In this document: piece after piece, positions 16,510 to 24,479 of the stretch
How the letters are laid out: the number at the start of each line of letters is the position of its first letter
Position numbering within the stretch: the stretch's first letter is position 1
Assembly (NCBI GenBank): GCA_001871115.1
Contig: MNUR01000103.1
Span: 1-43,108 of the forward strand
Direction of reading: 5' to 3'
Origin: Elusimicrobia bacterium CG1_02_56_21
Lineage (GTDB): Bacteria > Elusimicrobiota > Elusimicrobia > Elusimicrobiales > UBA9959
Length of the DNA stretch: 43,108 bases
The notes under the pieces: model-generated
The model's database searches: none
Seen by the model: the letters and a program-made list of their open reading frames with translations, nothing else
Told to the model about the DNA's origin: nothing
Made by a program: the position numbers and the translations under genes

Positions 16510-16538
16510 TTGACTTACAGGCGCCTTTTTATTATCCT
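16510..16538 (+). promoter_or_regulatory. Possible promoter of the histidine kinase operon
   Basis: TTGACT (16510-16515), 17 bases, then TATCCT (16533-16538). The -10 is weak (4/6). It would give a 5' leader of about 130 bases before the ATG at 16677. A short direct repeat (ACTAACA) lies just upstream at about 16490-16508. Confidence 0.4.
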
Positions 16539-16676
16539 GCTCTTATACACCAGGGGTTAATTAACAACAACTAGTATCTCTATCGCGGATCTGCAAATTG
16601 GAGCCGCCTTTTCTATATCTCGCGGCTGTGCCCCAGACAGCCGGCCTGAGGCCCTTTTATCGCCGGGGAGAAGTAA

Positions 16677-18494
16677 ATGTTAAAAACTGAGCGCAAAAAA
16701 GAGATAAAAGTACTGATAATAGAGGACAATGTCTATGACTCCGACATTGTTGCCGGCCTTTTCCGCGGCATAGAGGGCGGGGAGTTTTCCCTGAGGTGCG
16801 CGGATACCCTGGAAAAAGCCAGGGAAAGCTCTGCCGCGGAAAAGCCCGATATAATCCTGCTGGACCTTAACCTGCCCGACTCTTTCGGCCCGCAGACGCT
16901 GGACCGGGCCATAGAGATCTTCAAAGGCCAGCCGATCATAGTGATGACAGGGTATTATGAGGATCGCCTTGGGGTGGAACTTATAAAGAACGGGGCCCAG
17001 GACTACCTGGTAAAGGGCAAGATGACCGGCGACTGGCTGGCCTACTCCGTAAAGTACTCCATAGAGCGCGCAAAAATAGAAGCCCGCCTTAAGCAGCACA
17101 GCGACCGGCTGCACGACATCCTTGAAAAACTCCCAGACGGGGTCCTGATAATAGATCAGGACCGCATGGTGGTATTCGCCAATCTCGGAGCCGAACTTAT
17201 CTTCGGAAGAAGCAAAACCGACCTGCTGTCGCACCCTTTCACCCTCGAAGCCGACATCAAAACCACGATAGAGACCGACCTGAAGCGCCCGGACGGGAAA
17301 AGGATACCCGTAGAAATACGCGCCGCCGAAATCTCCTATGATTTTGCGACCTGCCGCCTGGTGACGCTGCGGGACCTGACCGCGGTCCGCACGCTGGAAC
17401 GGAGCCGTGATGAGTTTATCTCCAGGGTCTCTCATGAACTGCGTTCACCGCTGACGGTAGTAAAGGAAGCCCTGGCGCTTATTTACGACGAAACGGCGGG
17501 AAAGGTGTCCCCCCGGCAGAAAGAGATACTGAAAATGGGGCTGGACAATACGGCCAGGGTCAACAAACTGATAGATGCAATGCTGGATATTACAAAAATA
17601 GAGGCCGGCGTCATGCCGATGGACCTGGCCCTGTCCGACCTTACAGCGCTGCTTTCCGAAATAACCGCGGAATATTCCTATGTGGCCGCGGCACAGAAGA
17701 TGACCCTGCGCAGCGAACTGCCGGCTTCTCCGGTTTCTGTTTACTGCGATATTGAGAAACTGAGGGAGGTTTTCACCAACCTGCTCTCCAACGCCCTCAA
17801 GTTCACCGCGGGCGGAGGCAATATTACGCTCTCGCTGAAAGAGTGGGAAGGCCAGGCCCTCATCTGCATTCAGGACTCCGGCCCCGGCATAGAGGCGGCC
17901 AATATCCCGCTGCTCTTCAATAAGTTCACCCAGGTAGGAAAATCAGCGCCTCCCGGAGTAAAAGGGACCGGGCTTGGTCTGGCCATAAGCCGCGGCATAG
18001 TAGAAATGCACCAGGGCAGGATCTGGGCCGAAAGCGAACCCGGAAAAGGCTCTAGATTCTACGTATTGCTTCCGCTTCTTTCCTTTGAGGACTTTATCAG
18101 GAATCTGGTGCGCAGGGAAATAGAACTCTCATCCGGAGGCAAGCGCCAGTTCTGCACTATCACCCTCGCGCTGCCGCAAGGCATGACCAAAGACGGCAAT
18201 GGAGAAGGCGGCATGGCAGCCCGGACCGAGGCTTTCATCAAAGGCAATATGCGCAACGCGTACGCCCTGGTAAAGCGGGGCGAGGGAGAGTTCACCATTT
18301 TGCTTTCTGACGCGGGGCTGAAAGAGTGCGCAAGAGCCGGCGCCGTTCTGGAAAAGGGGGTGGCCGAGCTTGCGGATCTCCCGCCGGGCAAGGCCTTCAG
18401 CTATATCTTCGCTCTATCCTATCCTGAGGACTTCAATACCGAGGACGCCTTTACTAAAAAGATGCACGAGGCGAGGGGATTGTTAAATGACTAA
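16677..18494 (+). CDS. Hybrid sensor histidine kinase with N-terminal receiver and degenerate GGDEF-like tail
   Basis: The 605-residue protein has five regions. A receiver domain (about 10-125) carries E16-D17, phosphoacceptor D63 (LLDLNLPDS) and K113. A PAS-like domain follows (about 145-240). A HisKA domain (about 243-310) has catalytic H253 (VSHELRSP). A HATPase domain (about 355-465) has N372, DSGPGI and GTGLGLAIS. A C-terminal region (about 475-605) contains GEGEFTILLSDAG (535-547), which looks like a shortened, degenerate GGDEF domain (GEGEF for GGDEF). No transmembrane helices are seen, so it is probably cytosolic. It overlaps a receiver-only regulator by 8 bp and likely forms a phosphorelay with it. 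The input signal is unknown. Confidence 0.85.
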   Translation: MLKTERKKEIKVLIIEDNVYDSDIVAGLFRGIEGGEFSLRCADTLEKARESSAAEKPDIILLDLNLPDSFGPQTLDRAIEIFKGQPIIVMTGYYEDRLGVELIKNGAQDYLVKGKMTGDWLAYSVKYSIERAKIEARLKQHSDRLHDILEKLPDGVLIIDQDRMVVFANLGAELIFGRSKTDLLSHPFTLEADIKTTIETDLKRPDGKRIPVEIRAAEISYDFATCRLVTLRDLTAVRTLERSRDEFISRVSHELRSPLTVVKEALALIYDETAGKVSPRQKEILKMGLDNTARVNKLIDAMLDITKIEAGVMPMDLALSDLTALLSEITAEYSYVAAAQKMTLRSELPASPVSVYCDIEKLREVFTNLLSNALKFTAGGGNITLSLKEWEGQALICIQDSGPGIEAANIPLLFNKFTQVGKSAPPGVKGTGLGLAISRGIVEMHQGRIWAESEPGKGSRFYVLLPLLSFEDFIRNLVRREIELSSGGKRQFCTITLALPQGMTKDGNGEGGMAARTEAFIKGNMRNAYALVKRGEGEFTILLSDAGLKECARAGAVLEKGVAELADLPPGKAFSYIFALSYPEDFNTEDAFTKKMHEARGLLND

Positions 18495-18858
18495 AATACT
18501 CCTGATCGAGGACGAGCCGCAGCACACGATGCTGGCAAAAATCAGGCTTAAAGCGGAAGGCTTTGAAGTAGAGTCAGCGAGCACGGGGGTTGAGGGAGTT
18601 GCAGAGGCGGGAAAAACCGCCCCTGATGTCATACTGCTGGACCTGGTTCTGCCCGACATGGCCCCGGAGGAATTAATCGCTTCCCTGCGGTCCGCCGCCT
18701 ATACGGAGAGAACCCCTATAATACTCTTTACGGCACTTGATGCGTACGAATTGCAGCGGAAGCGGCTGGACAGGGAGATATCGGGCCTTGTGCAGAAGCC
18801 CTATGAACCGGGGGAATTGATCAGAGAAATAAAGCGCGTAGTGAAGATGCAGGACTAG
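18487..18858 (+). CDS. Single-domain response regulator (receiver only)
   Basis: This 123-residue protein is just a receiver domain with no output. It has the acidic pair E9-D10, phosphoacceptor D52 (LLDLVLPDM), T82 (FTALD) and K104 (VQKPYEP). It lies 8 bp inside the end of the upstream hybrid kinase, so it is probably its partner, either a phosphate sink or a relay intermediate. Its stop TAG lies inside the terminal repeat of the element that follows. The length and motifs are normal for CheY/Spo0F-like proteins. Confidence 0.88.
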   Translation: MTKILLIEDEPQHTMLAKIRLKAEGFEVESASTGVEGVAEAGKTAPDVILLDLVLPDMAPEELIASLRSAAYTERTPIILFTALDAYELQRKRLDREISGLVQKPYEPGELIREIKRVVKMQD

Positions 18859-19022
18859 GAGCCTGTCCGCACAAACGATTTCGGCTGCAATTGCCGCTTT
18901 TGGCCTGCGCCTTCGCGCCGCTCAATTTACACCTCCCTCGAGGGTGCTCGTTTGGCGTAGCTTCGGCTCGGCACAAAACCGTAAATTTCGCCATGAAAGC
19001 CTTATGTCGGACAGGCTCCTAG
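18855..19022. repeat. 168-bp element with 15-bp terminal inverted repeats
   Basis: The ends CTAGGAGCCTGTCCG (18855-18869) and CGGACAGGCTCCTAG (19008-19022) are perfect inverted repeats of 15 bp. The element sits exactly between convergent genes; each repeat contains the stop codon (TAG) of the neighbouring gene. It has no transposase or open frame. It could be a non-autonomous mobile element (MITE) or a dispersed palindromic repeat that acts as a bidirectional end structure. Confidence 0.6.
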
Positions 19023-19576
19023 AGCCCCAGGTCCGGGGCTATCGCCCTCATCGCCCCGAGCGAAAGCTCCACAAATTCCTCCAGCTTGAGTCCTAAAGCC
19101 TCGCATTCCATGATTATCCCGCGGTCCACGGAAGCGGCAAAGCGTTTATCCTTCATCCTTTTGGTGACGGAGGAGGCCTTAACGCCGGACAGCTTCCTGT
19201 CCGGGTAAACCAGCGCGGTGGCGGTTATCAGCCCCGTTACGGTTTCACCCGCGGCCAGCGCCGTATGGAAAGCTTCGGATCTTTTCTTGCCGGGATGGGC
19301 CGCCTCGTTATGCATCTCAACGGCCTCTATAAGGCTTTCCGGAAGGCCCTGCTCCCTGAGTATCCGCCCGGCTTCATGGGTATGTTTCGACAAATCCCCT
19401 GCCGTAAGCTCCACGTCTATATCGTGCAGCAGCCCGGCCAGGCCCCAAAGCTCCTGGTCGGCGCCCAGGCGCAAAGCCAGGGCGCGCATAACGGCCTCCG
19501 AGGCAAGGCAGTGCTTTACGAGGTTGTCATTCTTTATATGCGTCCTGAGCAGTTCCAGAGCTTTTTCACGGTCCAT
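19019..19576 (-). CDS. HD-domain metal-dependent phosphohydrolase-like protein
   Basis: The 185-residue protein has an HD-domain core: H22, the H51-D52 pair (LLHDIDVEL), H65/H67 (SKHTHEAG) and MHNEAAHP. This is typical of HDIG-type domain proteins, which bind divalent metals and often hydrolyse nucleotides or phosphate esters. The substrate cannot be named. The ATG has AGGAG seven bases upstream. It is transcribed alone, convergent to the response regulator, and its TAG stop lies in the inverted repeat of the 168-bp element. The upstream 243 bp up to asnS holds no other gene. Confidence 0.75.
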   Translation of the reverse strand: MDREKALELLRTHIKNDNLVKHCLASEAVMRALALRLGADQELWGLAGLLHDIDVELTAGDLSKHTHEAGRILREQGLPESLIEAVEMHNEAAHPGKKRSEAFHTALAAGETVTGLITATALVYPDRKLSGVKASSVTKRMKDKRFAASVDRGIIMECEALGLKLEEFVELSLGAMRAIAPDLGL

Positions 19577-19749
19577 AAGGTCTCCTGTTGGCGGAATCAG
19601 TAAAGCTGGCGGCCTCTCTGCGGCCCCGGCGCGTCAGTCCTGCCGATACAAAATTATAGAATATCTCAATTGTTAATCCGAATCCTGTGCAGCTCATAAC
19701 TGCGCCCAAATATCTTCAGCCTAGCTCACTAACGGACTGCGCGGCGTAA

Positions 19750-19791
19750 AAAACTATAAAAACGGCAGGAAGGCGTTAAACTTTCCTGCCG
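19750..19791 (-). terminator. Rho-independent terminator of asnS
   Basis: On the - strand a 9-bp stem (19791-19783 with 19771-19763) and 11-base loop are followed by TTTTTATAGTTTTTT. It lies just downstream of the asnS stop. Confidence 0.85.
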
Positions 19792-19819
19792 GCTAATTTA
19801 TAGCGCTGCTTTGTATTAT

Positions 19820-21220
19820 TTAGAACTCGGCGTAACCGGGCACGCGGGGGAAAGCGGTCACGTCACGGATGTTTGAGATGCCCGTTATCAGCATCATCAT
19901 CCGCTCGAAGCCCAGGCCGAACCCGGAATGCGGCACGCTGCCGTAACGGCGCAGGTCCAGGTACCACCAATAAGTCTGCGGATCTATCTTGGCCTCGGCC
20001 ATTTTCTTTTCAAGCACATCCAGGCGGTTTTCGCGCTCGCTGCCGCCGATAACTTCGCCTATCCGCGGAACCAGCACGTCCATCCCGCGCACGGTCCTGC
20101 CGTCGTCGTTAAGTTTCATGTAGAAAGCGGCTGCTTCCTTAGGCTTGTTATAAAGGATAACCGGCTTTTTGAAATAGTTTTCCACCAGGAAGCGCTCATG
20201 CTCGGAGGCCAGATCAACTCCCCAGCTCACTTTCACGTCGAAGCGTTCGTTAACCGGCTCAAGCAGCTTAACTGCGTCGGTGTAGGTCAGGCGTTCAAAA
20301 GTGTTCTCGGTGATATTGCGCAGGTTATCCATCAGCGCCGGTTCCACGAACTTCGCGAAAAGCTCGATATCCGAGGGGCATTTCTCCAGGACGCTTCTTG
20401 TTATCGACTTTATAAAATCCTCGGCCAGCTCCATGTCGTCTTCAAGCTCGTAAAAAGCCATCTCCGGCTCTATCATCCAGAACTCGGATGCGTGGCGGTA
20501 GGTGTTGGAGTTTTCCGCCCGGAAAGTAGGGCCGAAGGTATATATCTTTCCCAGCGCCGTCGCCAGGCTTTCACCTTCCAACTGGCCGGTAACCGTCAAA
20601 TACGTCTTTTTGCCCAACAGCTCTTTGGAAAAATCTATCTCGCCTTTGTCGGTCCTGGGCAGAGAGGCGAGATCGGACAGATCCATGGTTGTCGCAGTGA
20701 ACATCTCTCCGGCCCCTTCGCCGTCAGAAGCGGTGATGATGGGCGTATGAACATAGAAAAAGCCCTTATCATGGAAATACTTATGCACCGAGTAGGCCAG
20801 CTCCGCGCGTATGCGCAGCATTGCCGCGTACTTGTTGGTGCGGGGGCGAAGGTGGGCCACAGTGCGGAGGAATTCGTCGGAAGCTCTCTTTTTCTGGATG
20901 GGGTATTTTTCCGGGTCGCAGCCGCCGTAAACCCTGACCAGGCGGGCCTGCAGCTCGTACTTCTGCCCGGCGGCGGGGGAAGCGATCAGGTCGCCCTGTA
21001 TCTCGACCGCGGCGCCGGTAACCAGGGAAGGAAGCACTTCCAGGAAATTCCCGTTCTCCTGCGAGAAGACTACCTGGAGGCTTTCGCGGCACGATCCGTC
21101 GTTAAGCTCAGCAAAAGACAGCATTTTCGAGTCCCGGCGGGTCTTTACCCAGCCGCGCGCGACGGCCCCTGTTTTCGGGCCGCTGCTTTTAAGTAGTTCT
21201 CTTATAGTTGGAAGAGCCAT
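19820..21220 (-). CDS. asnS: Asparaginyl-tRNA synthetase
   Basis: This class IIb synthetase of 466 residues charges tRNA-Asn directly. An N-terminal OB-fold is present (GAVARGWVKTRRDSKMLSFA), then class II motif 2 (FGPTFRAENSNTYRHASEFW) and motif 3 (GFGLGFERMMMLITG). These are AsnRS-type, not AspRS-type, and fit the full-length family. The ATG at 21220 gives MALPTIRELL. A longer frame adds 39 residues without family match. The Shine-Dalgarno is weak. It follows a small gene of unknown function by 25 bp, probably in one transcript, and ends at a strong terminator. Confidence 0.93.
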   Translation of the reverse strand: MALPTIRELLKSSGPKTGAVARGWVKTRRDSKMLSFAELNDGSCRESLQVVFSQENGNFLEVLPSLVTGAAVEIQGDLIASPAAGQKYELQARLVRVYGGCDPEKYPIQKKRASDEFLRTVAHLRPRTNKYAAMLRIRAELAYSVHKYFHDKGFFYVHTPIITASDGEGAGEMFTATTMDLSDLASLPRTDKGEIDFSKELLGKKTYLTVTGQLEGESLATALGKIYTFGPTFRAENSNTYRHASEFWMIEPEMAFYELEDDMELAEDFIKSITRSVLEKCPSDIELFAKFVEPALMDNLRNITENTFERLTYTDAVKLLEPVNERFDVKVSWGVDLASEHERFLVENYFKKPVILYNKPKEAAAFYMKLNDDGRTVRGMDVLVPRIGEVIGGSERENRLDVLEKKMAEAKIDPQTYWWYLDLRRYGSVPHSGFGLGFERMMMLITGISNIRDVTAFPRVPGYAEF

Positions 21221-21245
21221 GGAGCCGTCTTGAAGAAATCCGGTA

Positions 21246-21776
21246 TTACTTCTTGCCTTTTTTCTTTTCCTCCGGAACCTTGTAAATGGCCAGGAGCTCG
21301 AGCTCGCAATTCTTGTCTTCGCCGCTGTATTCTTCAAGAATATAGCCTATCCCCGGGGCGTAGTACCGGACCGACTTGCCCGCGTCCCCGCCGGCCAGTT
21401 TGGTAACTATCTTCATGCACTTGGCGAACTTGCCGGCTTTGATGGAAACTTTATCGGAGAGGGAAACTACTTCGCTCGAGTCGGGATATTCATCCCATTT
21501 GGCGCCTTCCTTGACGGGGAGGGGGAATTCGCGGCGGCCGCCTATAATAACGCCGTCCGCCGTGGTAAGCCACTTCGCGTCGCGCGTGATAGTATATTGG
21601 GTGGTGTGGGAGTCGCGCAGTTCGAAGATCATCCGGGCCTGCGCCACGGTCTTGGCCGCTTTCTTCTTGACCTCAAGGATATCTATATAGATTTTAGCCT
21701 CGCCTTCGAATTCGGTGCTTGTGAACTTATATTCAAAACGGGTTCTGTCTTTAAGTGGAAAATATTCTGCGGCCAT
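21246..21776 (-). CDS. Small protein of unknown function upstream of asnS
   Basis: This 176-residue protein has no signal peptide or membrane helix. It is beta-rich in appearance (TRFEYKFTSTEFEGEAKIYI, ITRDAKWLTTADGVIIGG, VRYYAPGIGYILEEYSG) and ends in a lysine-rich tail (PEEKKKGKK). The pattern resembles bacterial proteins that measure or bind via a DUF3108-like beta-sandwich, but those are normally exported and this one is not, so I make no assignment. A GGGAGA box precedes the ATG. It is followed 25 bp later by asnS and preceded by the tRNA half duplicate. Confidence 0.6.
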   Translation of the reverse strand: MAAEYFPLKDRTRFEYKFTSTEFEGEAKIYIDILEVKKKAAKTVAQARMIFELRDSHTTQYTITRDAKWLTTADGVIIGGRREFPLPVKEGAKWDEYPDSSEVVSLSDKVSIKAGKFAKCMKIVTKLAGGDAGKSVRYYAPGIGYILEEYSGEDKNCELELLAIYKVPEEKKKGKK

Positions 21777-21855
21777 TTTTTATCTCCCTGGGGTCAGCGG
21801 CGGTCTCACGGACGGCCGCCCTTCATATTCCGGGCATTTCGGTTTTTTAAAAATC

Positions 21856-21897
21856 TGGTGGACGTGACAGGGATCGAACCTGCGACCTCCTCGTTGC
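21856..21897 (-). pseudogene. Duplicated 3' half of tRNA-Ala
   Basis: These 42 bases are identical to 21953-21994, the 3' half of the intact tRNA-Ala including CCA. Identity begins in the anticodon (GCA ACGAGG) and stops at the tRNA end. The 55 bases between the copies hold no other gene. On the - strand this copy lies downstream of the intact tRNA. It looks like an attachment-site scar left by an integrated element, or a partial tandem duplicate. Confidence 0.7.
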
Positions 21898-21952
21898 TCA
21901 CTCGGGCTCGGCAGGCTGCTGGCGCCGCGCCTCGTTCGAGGATTCTTAAATT

Positions 21953-22028
21953 TGGTGGACGTGACAGGGATCGAACCTGCGACCTCCTCGTTGCGAACGA
22001 GGCGCTCTCCCAACTGAGCTACACGCCC
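21953..22028 (-). tRNA. tRNA-Ala (CGC anticodon)
   Basis: The 76-nt sequence on the - strand folds as a full cloverleaf. The acceptor stem is GGGCGTG with CACGTCC and shows G3-U70, the identity element for alanine. The D stem is GCTC/GAGC. The anticodon stem is CCTCG/CGAGG with loop TTCGCAA, so the anticodon is CGC. The T arm is GCAGG-TTCGATC-CCTGT. The CCA end is encoded. Its 5' end lies only 4 nt after the mltG stop, so it may be processed from the mltG transcript. Confidence 0.95.
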
Positions 22029-22032
22029 GAAA

Positions 22033-22983
22033 TTACTGCTCTTCCGCTTTGGCGGCTAATTCCACTCTGCGCTTGGCTTTCTTATGATCCTCGAAATTAG
22101 AGTTAAATATGTGTTTTCCCTTTCTATCGGCCACAAAATAAAGCGCGTCGAGATTGGCCGGGGCCATAACTGCCGCAATTGAACTGTACCCCGGGTTGCA
22201 GATAGGGCCCGGCGGCAGACCGCCCACCACGTAAGTGTTGTAGGGGGACTTGAATTTCAGGTCCTTATAAGTCAGCACCTTTTTCCAGTAGCCAAGGGCG
22301 TACTGGGTGGTCGGGTCGGCTTCAAGCGGCATCTTCCTGCGCAGTCGGTTCAGGTAAACCGCCGCTATAAGAGGACGCTCGCTGTCGGCCATCGCTTCAC
22401 GCTCTACTATGGAAGCTACGATCAGTACTTTTCGCGCGTCCAGCCCCTCCGGAAAACCTTTAGAGAACAGAGGCAATATCTGCCTGTCGAATTCAAATTT
22501 TAGCAAATTAACAACTTCCTGTGGCGGCATATTTTTCTTCAGGTGATAGGTGGAGGGGAAAAGATAACCTTCCATCTTCCGGGTGCGGGCCAGCTGCAGG
22601 AACTCCGCTCCGTCGGTTATTCCGTTCGCCTCAAGTCTCTCCGCTATCTGCTCCATGCGCCACCCTTCAGGTATGACCACCCAGACGTCGCTGACGTAAG
22701 TATTGTGCGTAAGCCGCCAGAGGGCTTCTTCGGAAGACATGTATTTCCGCAGGTCGTAGTCTCCCGGCATTATGCGCTTGCCGGTCCCGGTAACCTTAAC
22801 AAGGATCTTGAACCAGGTGGCGCTGAGTATCACGCCTTTGCGCTTCAGTTCCGAGGCTGCGCTGCCGGCCCCGGCCCCCTCGGGGATAGAGATCTTTAAA
22901 GGGCGGCCCGGCCAGAAAAAGTAAAGGGACAGCACAAGCAGGGTTACGGTGACGATAGCGGCAACGGTCTTAACTCTTTTCAT
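22033..22983 (-). CDS. mltG: Endolytic murein transglycosylase MltG
   Basis: MltG cleaves nascent peptidoglycan at the membrane and limits glycan length. The 316-residue protein has one N-terminal membrane helix (about 5-24), then a LysM-like YceG region (VIPEGWRMEQIAERLEANGI) and the catalytic domain. The catalytic glutamate is in LIVASIVEREA; other conserved segments are MEGYLFPSTYHL, MPLEADPTTQYALG and SPYNTYVVGGLPPGPICNPG. Length is normal. It overlaps thpR by 14 bp at its start and ends 4 bases before tRNA-Ala. The membrane anchor puts the active domain in the periplasm. Confidence 0.93.
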   Translation of the reverse strand: MKRVKTVAAIVTVTLLVLSLYFFWPGRPLKISIPEGAGAGSAASELKRKGVILSATWFKILVKVTGTGKRIMPGDYDLRKYMSSEEALWRLTHNTYVSDVWVVIPEGWRMEQIAERLEANGITDGAEFLQLARTRKMEGYLFPSTYHLKKNMPPQEVVNLLKFEFDRQILPLFSKGFPEGLDARKVLIVASIVEREAMADSERPLIAAVYLNRLRRKMPLEADPTTQYALGYWKKVLTYKDLKFKSPYNTYVVGGLPPGPICNPGYSSIAAVMAPANLDALYFVADRKGKHIFNSNFEDHKKAKRRVELAAKAEEQ

Positions 22984-23536
22984 AAGGTAAAAGCTTCTTT
23001 GAATAAATCTGCCTGTACGCCGGGCCTTCGGGGGTAAGTACGCTCTCTACAAGCTCGACCGAACACAGGGAACTTACCGCCTTCTTAGCCAGGGAGAAAT
23101 CCGACGCGCGCCTGATAAAGTTATCCGGCAGCCGCCTTTTTACCCGGCCTATAGTAACATGGGGCTCAAAACGGTTCTCAAAAACCAGCCCCGCTCCCGT
23201 CAGACCTTCGGCCAGCTTTCCCGCGAGCTGCCTCAGGTCTCCGGCGCCCTCAGCTATCCCCGCCCACAGTACCGACGGATGCCGGGAAGAAGGAAAGACG
23301 CCGAAGCTGCCTGTGGAGATCCTGAAAGACTTAAGGCCCTCCAGCCCGGCCTCCATGCCCTTTACTGCGGCTTTGGTCTGCGGAACTTCTCCCAGGAAAG
23401 CGTAGGTTAAGTGGAAATTACGCGGCTCCACCCACTTAACCGTGCCGATCCCGGCGTTTGCCCGCGCGTATCCGGCGATATCTTTCAGGCGGTCTTCGAA
23501 GCCGGGCTCGAAGAAGGACGCCACAAAAAGCCGCAC
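22970..23536 (-). CDS. thpR: RNA 2',3'-cyclic phosphodiesterase ThpR
   Basis: This 2H-phosphoesterase of 188 residues has both catalytic HxT motifs: H42-L-T44 (FHLTYAFLG) and H126-V-T128 (PHVTIGRVK). The family hydrolyses 2',3'-cyclic phosphates on RNA, and some members act as ligases for tRNA halves. It lies 2 bp after the fecR gene and overlaps mltG by 14 bp, in a tight unit that also includes tyrS and tRNA-Ala. Whether it acts on tRNA here is not known. The start is the first ATG of the frame. Confidence 0.9.
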   Translation of the reverse strand: MRLFVASFFEPGFEDRLKDIAGYARANAGIGTVKWVEPRNFHLTYAFLGEVPQTKAAVKGMEAGLEGLKSFRISTGSFGVFPSSRHPSVLWAGIAEGAGDLRQLAGKLAEGLTGAGLVFENRFEPHVTIGRVKRRLPDNFIRRASDFSLAKKAVSSLCSVELVESVLTPEGPAYRQIYSKKLLPYEKS

Positions 23537-23538
23537 AG

Positions 23539-24471
23539 CTATTGCGTTTCTGCCGCGCTCGCCCGGCTGCTGGCCTTAGAGCGCTTGGCGGCAGGGCGTT
23601 TTTTAACTCCGCGGCCGGATTTTGTTCTGGCCTTAGAACTCTTGCGCTTAAGCTGCTTTCGTATCAGCCTGCCCTTCAGGGCCTGTCTGCGCAGCTCGGC
23701 GCGCTTGGAAAGCGACCGCGGCTTCCAGCCCTTCAGACCGGTCAGCCTGGTACGCATCTTAGAAAGGGACGCGCGGTGCCTGCTCATTCGGGAAAGGGCC
23801 GTCCGCCGGAAACGTTTCTGGTCAGGCTTGATGTTTATTTCGGTGTTCTTTTCCAGCAGGTATTCCTGGGATTCTTTACCCGGGGCGTCGGTAGGGATAA
23901 CCGCTACCCGGCCTTCGTCGAAAACGGCAAAAGAGGCGTCTTTGCCAAGCTGGGAATACTCCACCGCGAATTCAGTGCCTCTTACGGCGCAGACGGCTGA
24001 AGGGGTCCGCACCTGCATCTTATGCTTCTCGTTCAAAAAATGCTTTACTTTCGCCACCAGCGAGCCGAAGTTAAGCGAAAAAACCGCGTCTTCCTGCTCC
24101 AGAGATGAAACTTCCAGCTCCGTGTTCCGGCCGACGGAAATTGCGCCTTTATCGTCCAGGTATATTTCGGCTATCCCGTCCGAAGAGGTTTTAACGATAT
24201 CGTTCGGGTCCAGCGGCATCTCACCGGTAACCCTGGACCATTCGTCCCCGGACACGGTTTTAACCATTACGGTACCGGAGAGCACTTTCAGCCTGGCGTC
24301 CCAGGACTGCGACTGCGGCTGGTTCTGGCCGTAGTTACCCGACTTCATAGCCTGGTCCAGCATCTTGCGGTAATCCTGCTCGCTCACATCACCGGCCTGT
24401 GAATAGACGGACGGGCATGAAGCCAGCAGGGCGCTGAAAAATACTGCTCTGAAAACGCTTTTTACAGGCAT
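23539..24471 (-). CDS. FecR-domain exported protein with a strongly basic C-terminal tail
   Basis: This 310-residue protein has an N-terminal signal sequence that may end in a lipobox (LLASC, C19) or in VYS before Q. A FecR-type beta domain follows (about 50-190), with LSGTVMVKT, ISVGRNTELEVSS and RTPSAVCAVRGTEFAVEY. From about residue 215 to the end the tail has roughly 36 Lys/Arg in 95 residues and only about three acidic ones. That is not typical of FecR proteins and could bind nucleic acid, lipopolysaccharide or other polyanions in the periplasm. The ATG has AGGTG upstream. It sits 8 bp from tyrS and 2 bp from thpR. It is not preceded by a TonB receptor or sigma factor, so a classic FecIR role is unlikely. 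Confidence 0.75.
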   Translation of the reverse strand: MPVKSVFRAVFFSALLASCPSVYSQAGDVSEQDYRKMLDQAMKSGNYGQNQPQSQSWDARLKVLSGTVMVKTVSGDEWSRVTGEMPLDPNDIVKTSSDGIAEIYLDDKGAISVGRNTELEVSSLEQEDAVFSLNFGSLVAKVKHFLNEKHKMQVRTPSAVCAVRGTEFAVEYSQLGKDASFAVFDEGRVAVIPTDAPGKESQEYLLEKNTEINIKPDQKRFRRTALSRMSRHRASLSKMRTRLTGLKGWKPRSLSKRAELRRQALKGRLIRKQLKRKSSKARTKSGRGVKKRPAAKRSKASSRASAAETQ

Positions 24472-24479
24472 AAGTCACC

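Noticed and set aside
19928..21196. 422-codon + strand open frame
   Set aside because: Antisense to asnS; no ribosome-binding site or domain pattern.
21246..21776. Lipoprotein or periplasmic beta-sandwich protein
   Set aside because: The start has no signal peptide or lipobox, so an exported role is not supported.
21597..22100. + strand frame reading VDVTGIEPATSSLL and GRDRDRTCDLLVANEALSQL
   Set aside because: It is antisense to tRNA-Ala and its half copy. This peptide pattern is a well-known false annotation from tRNA antisense DNA.
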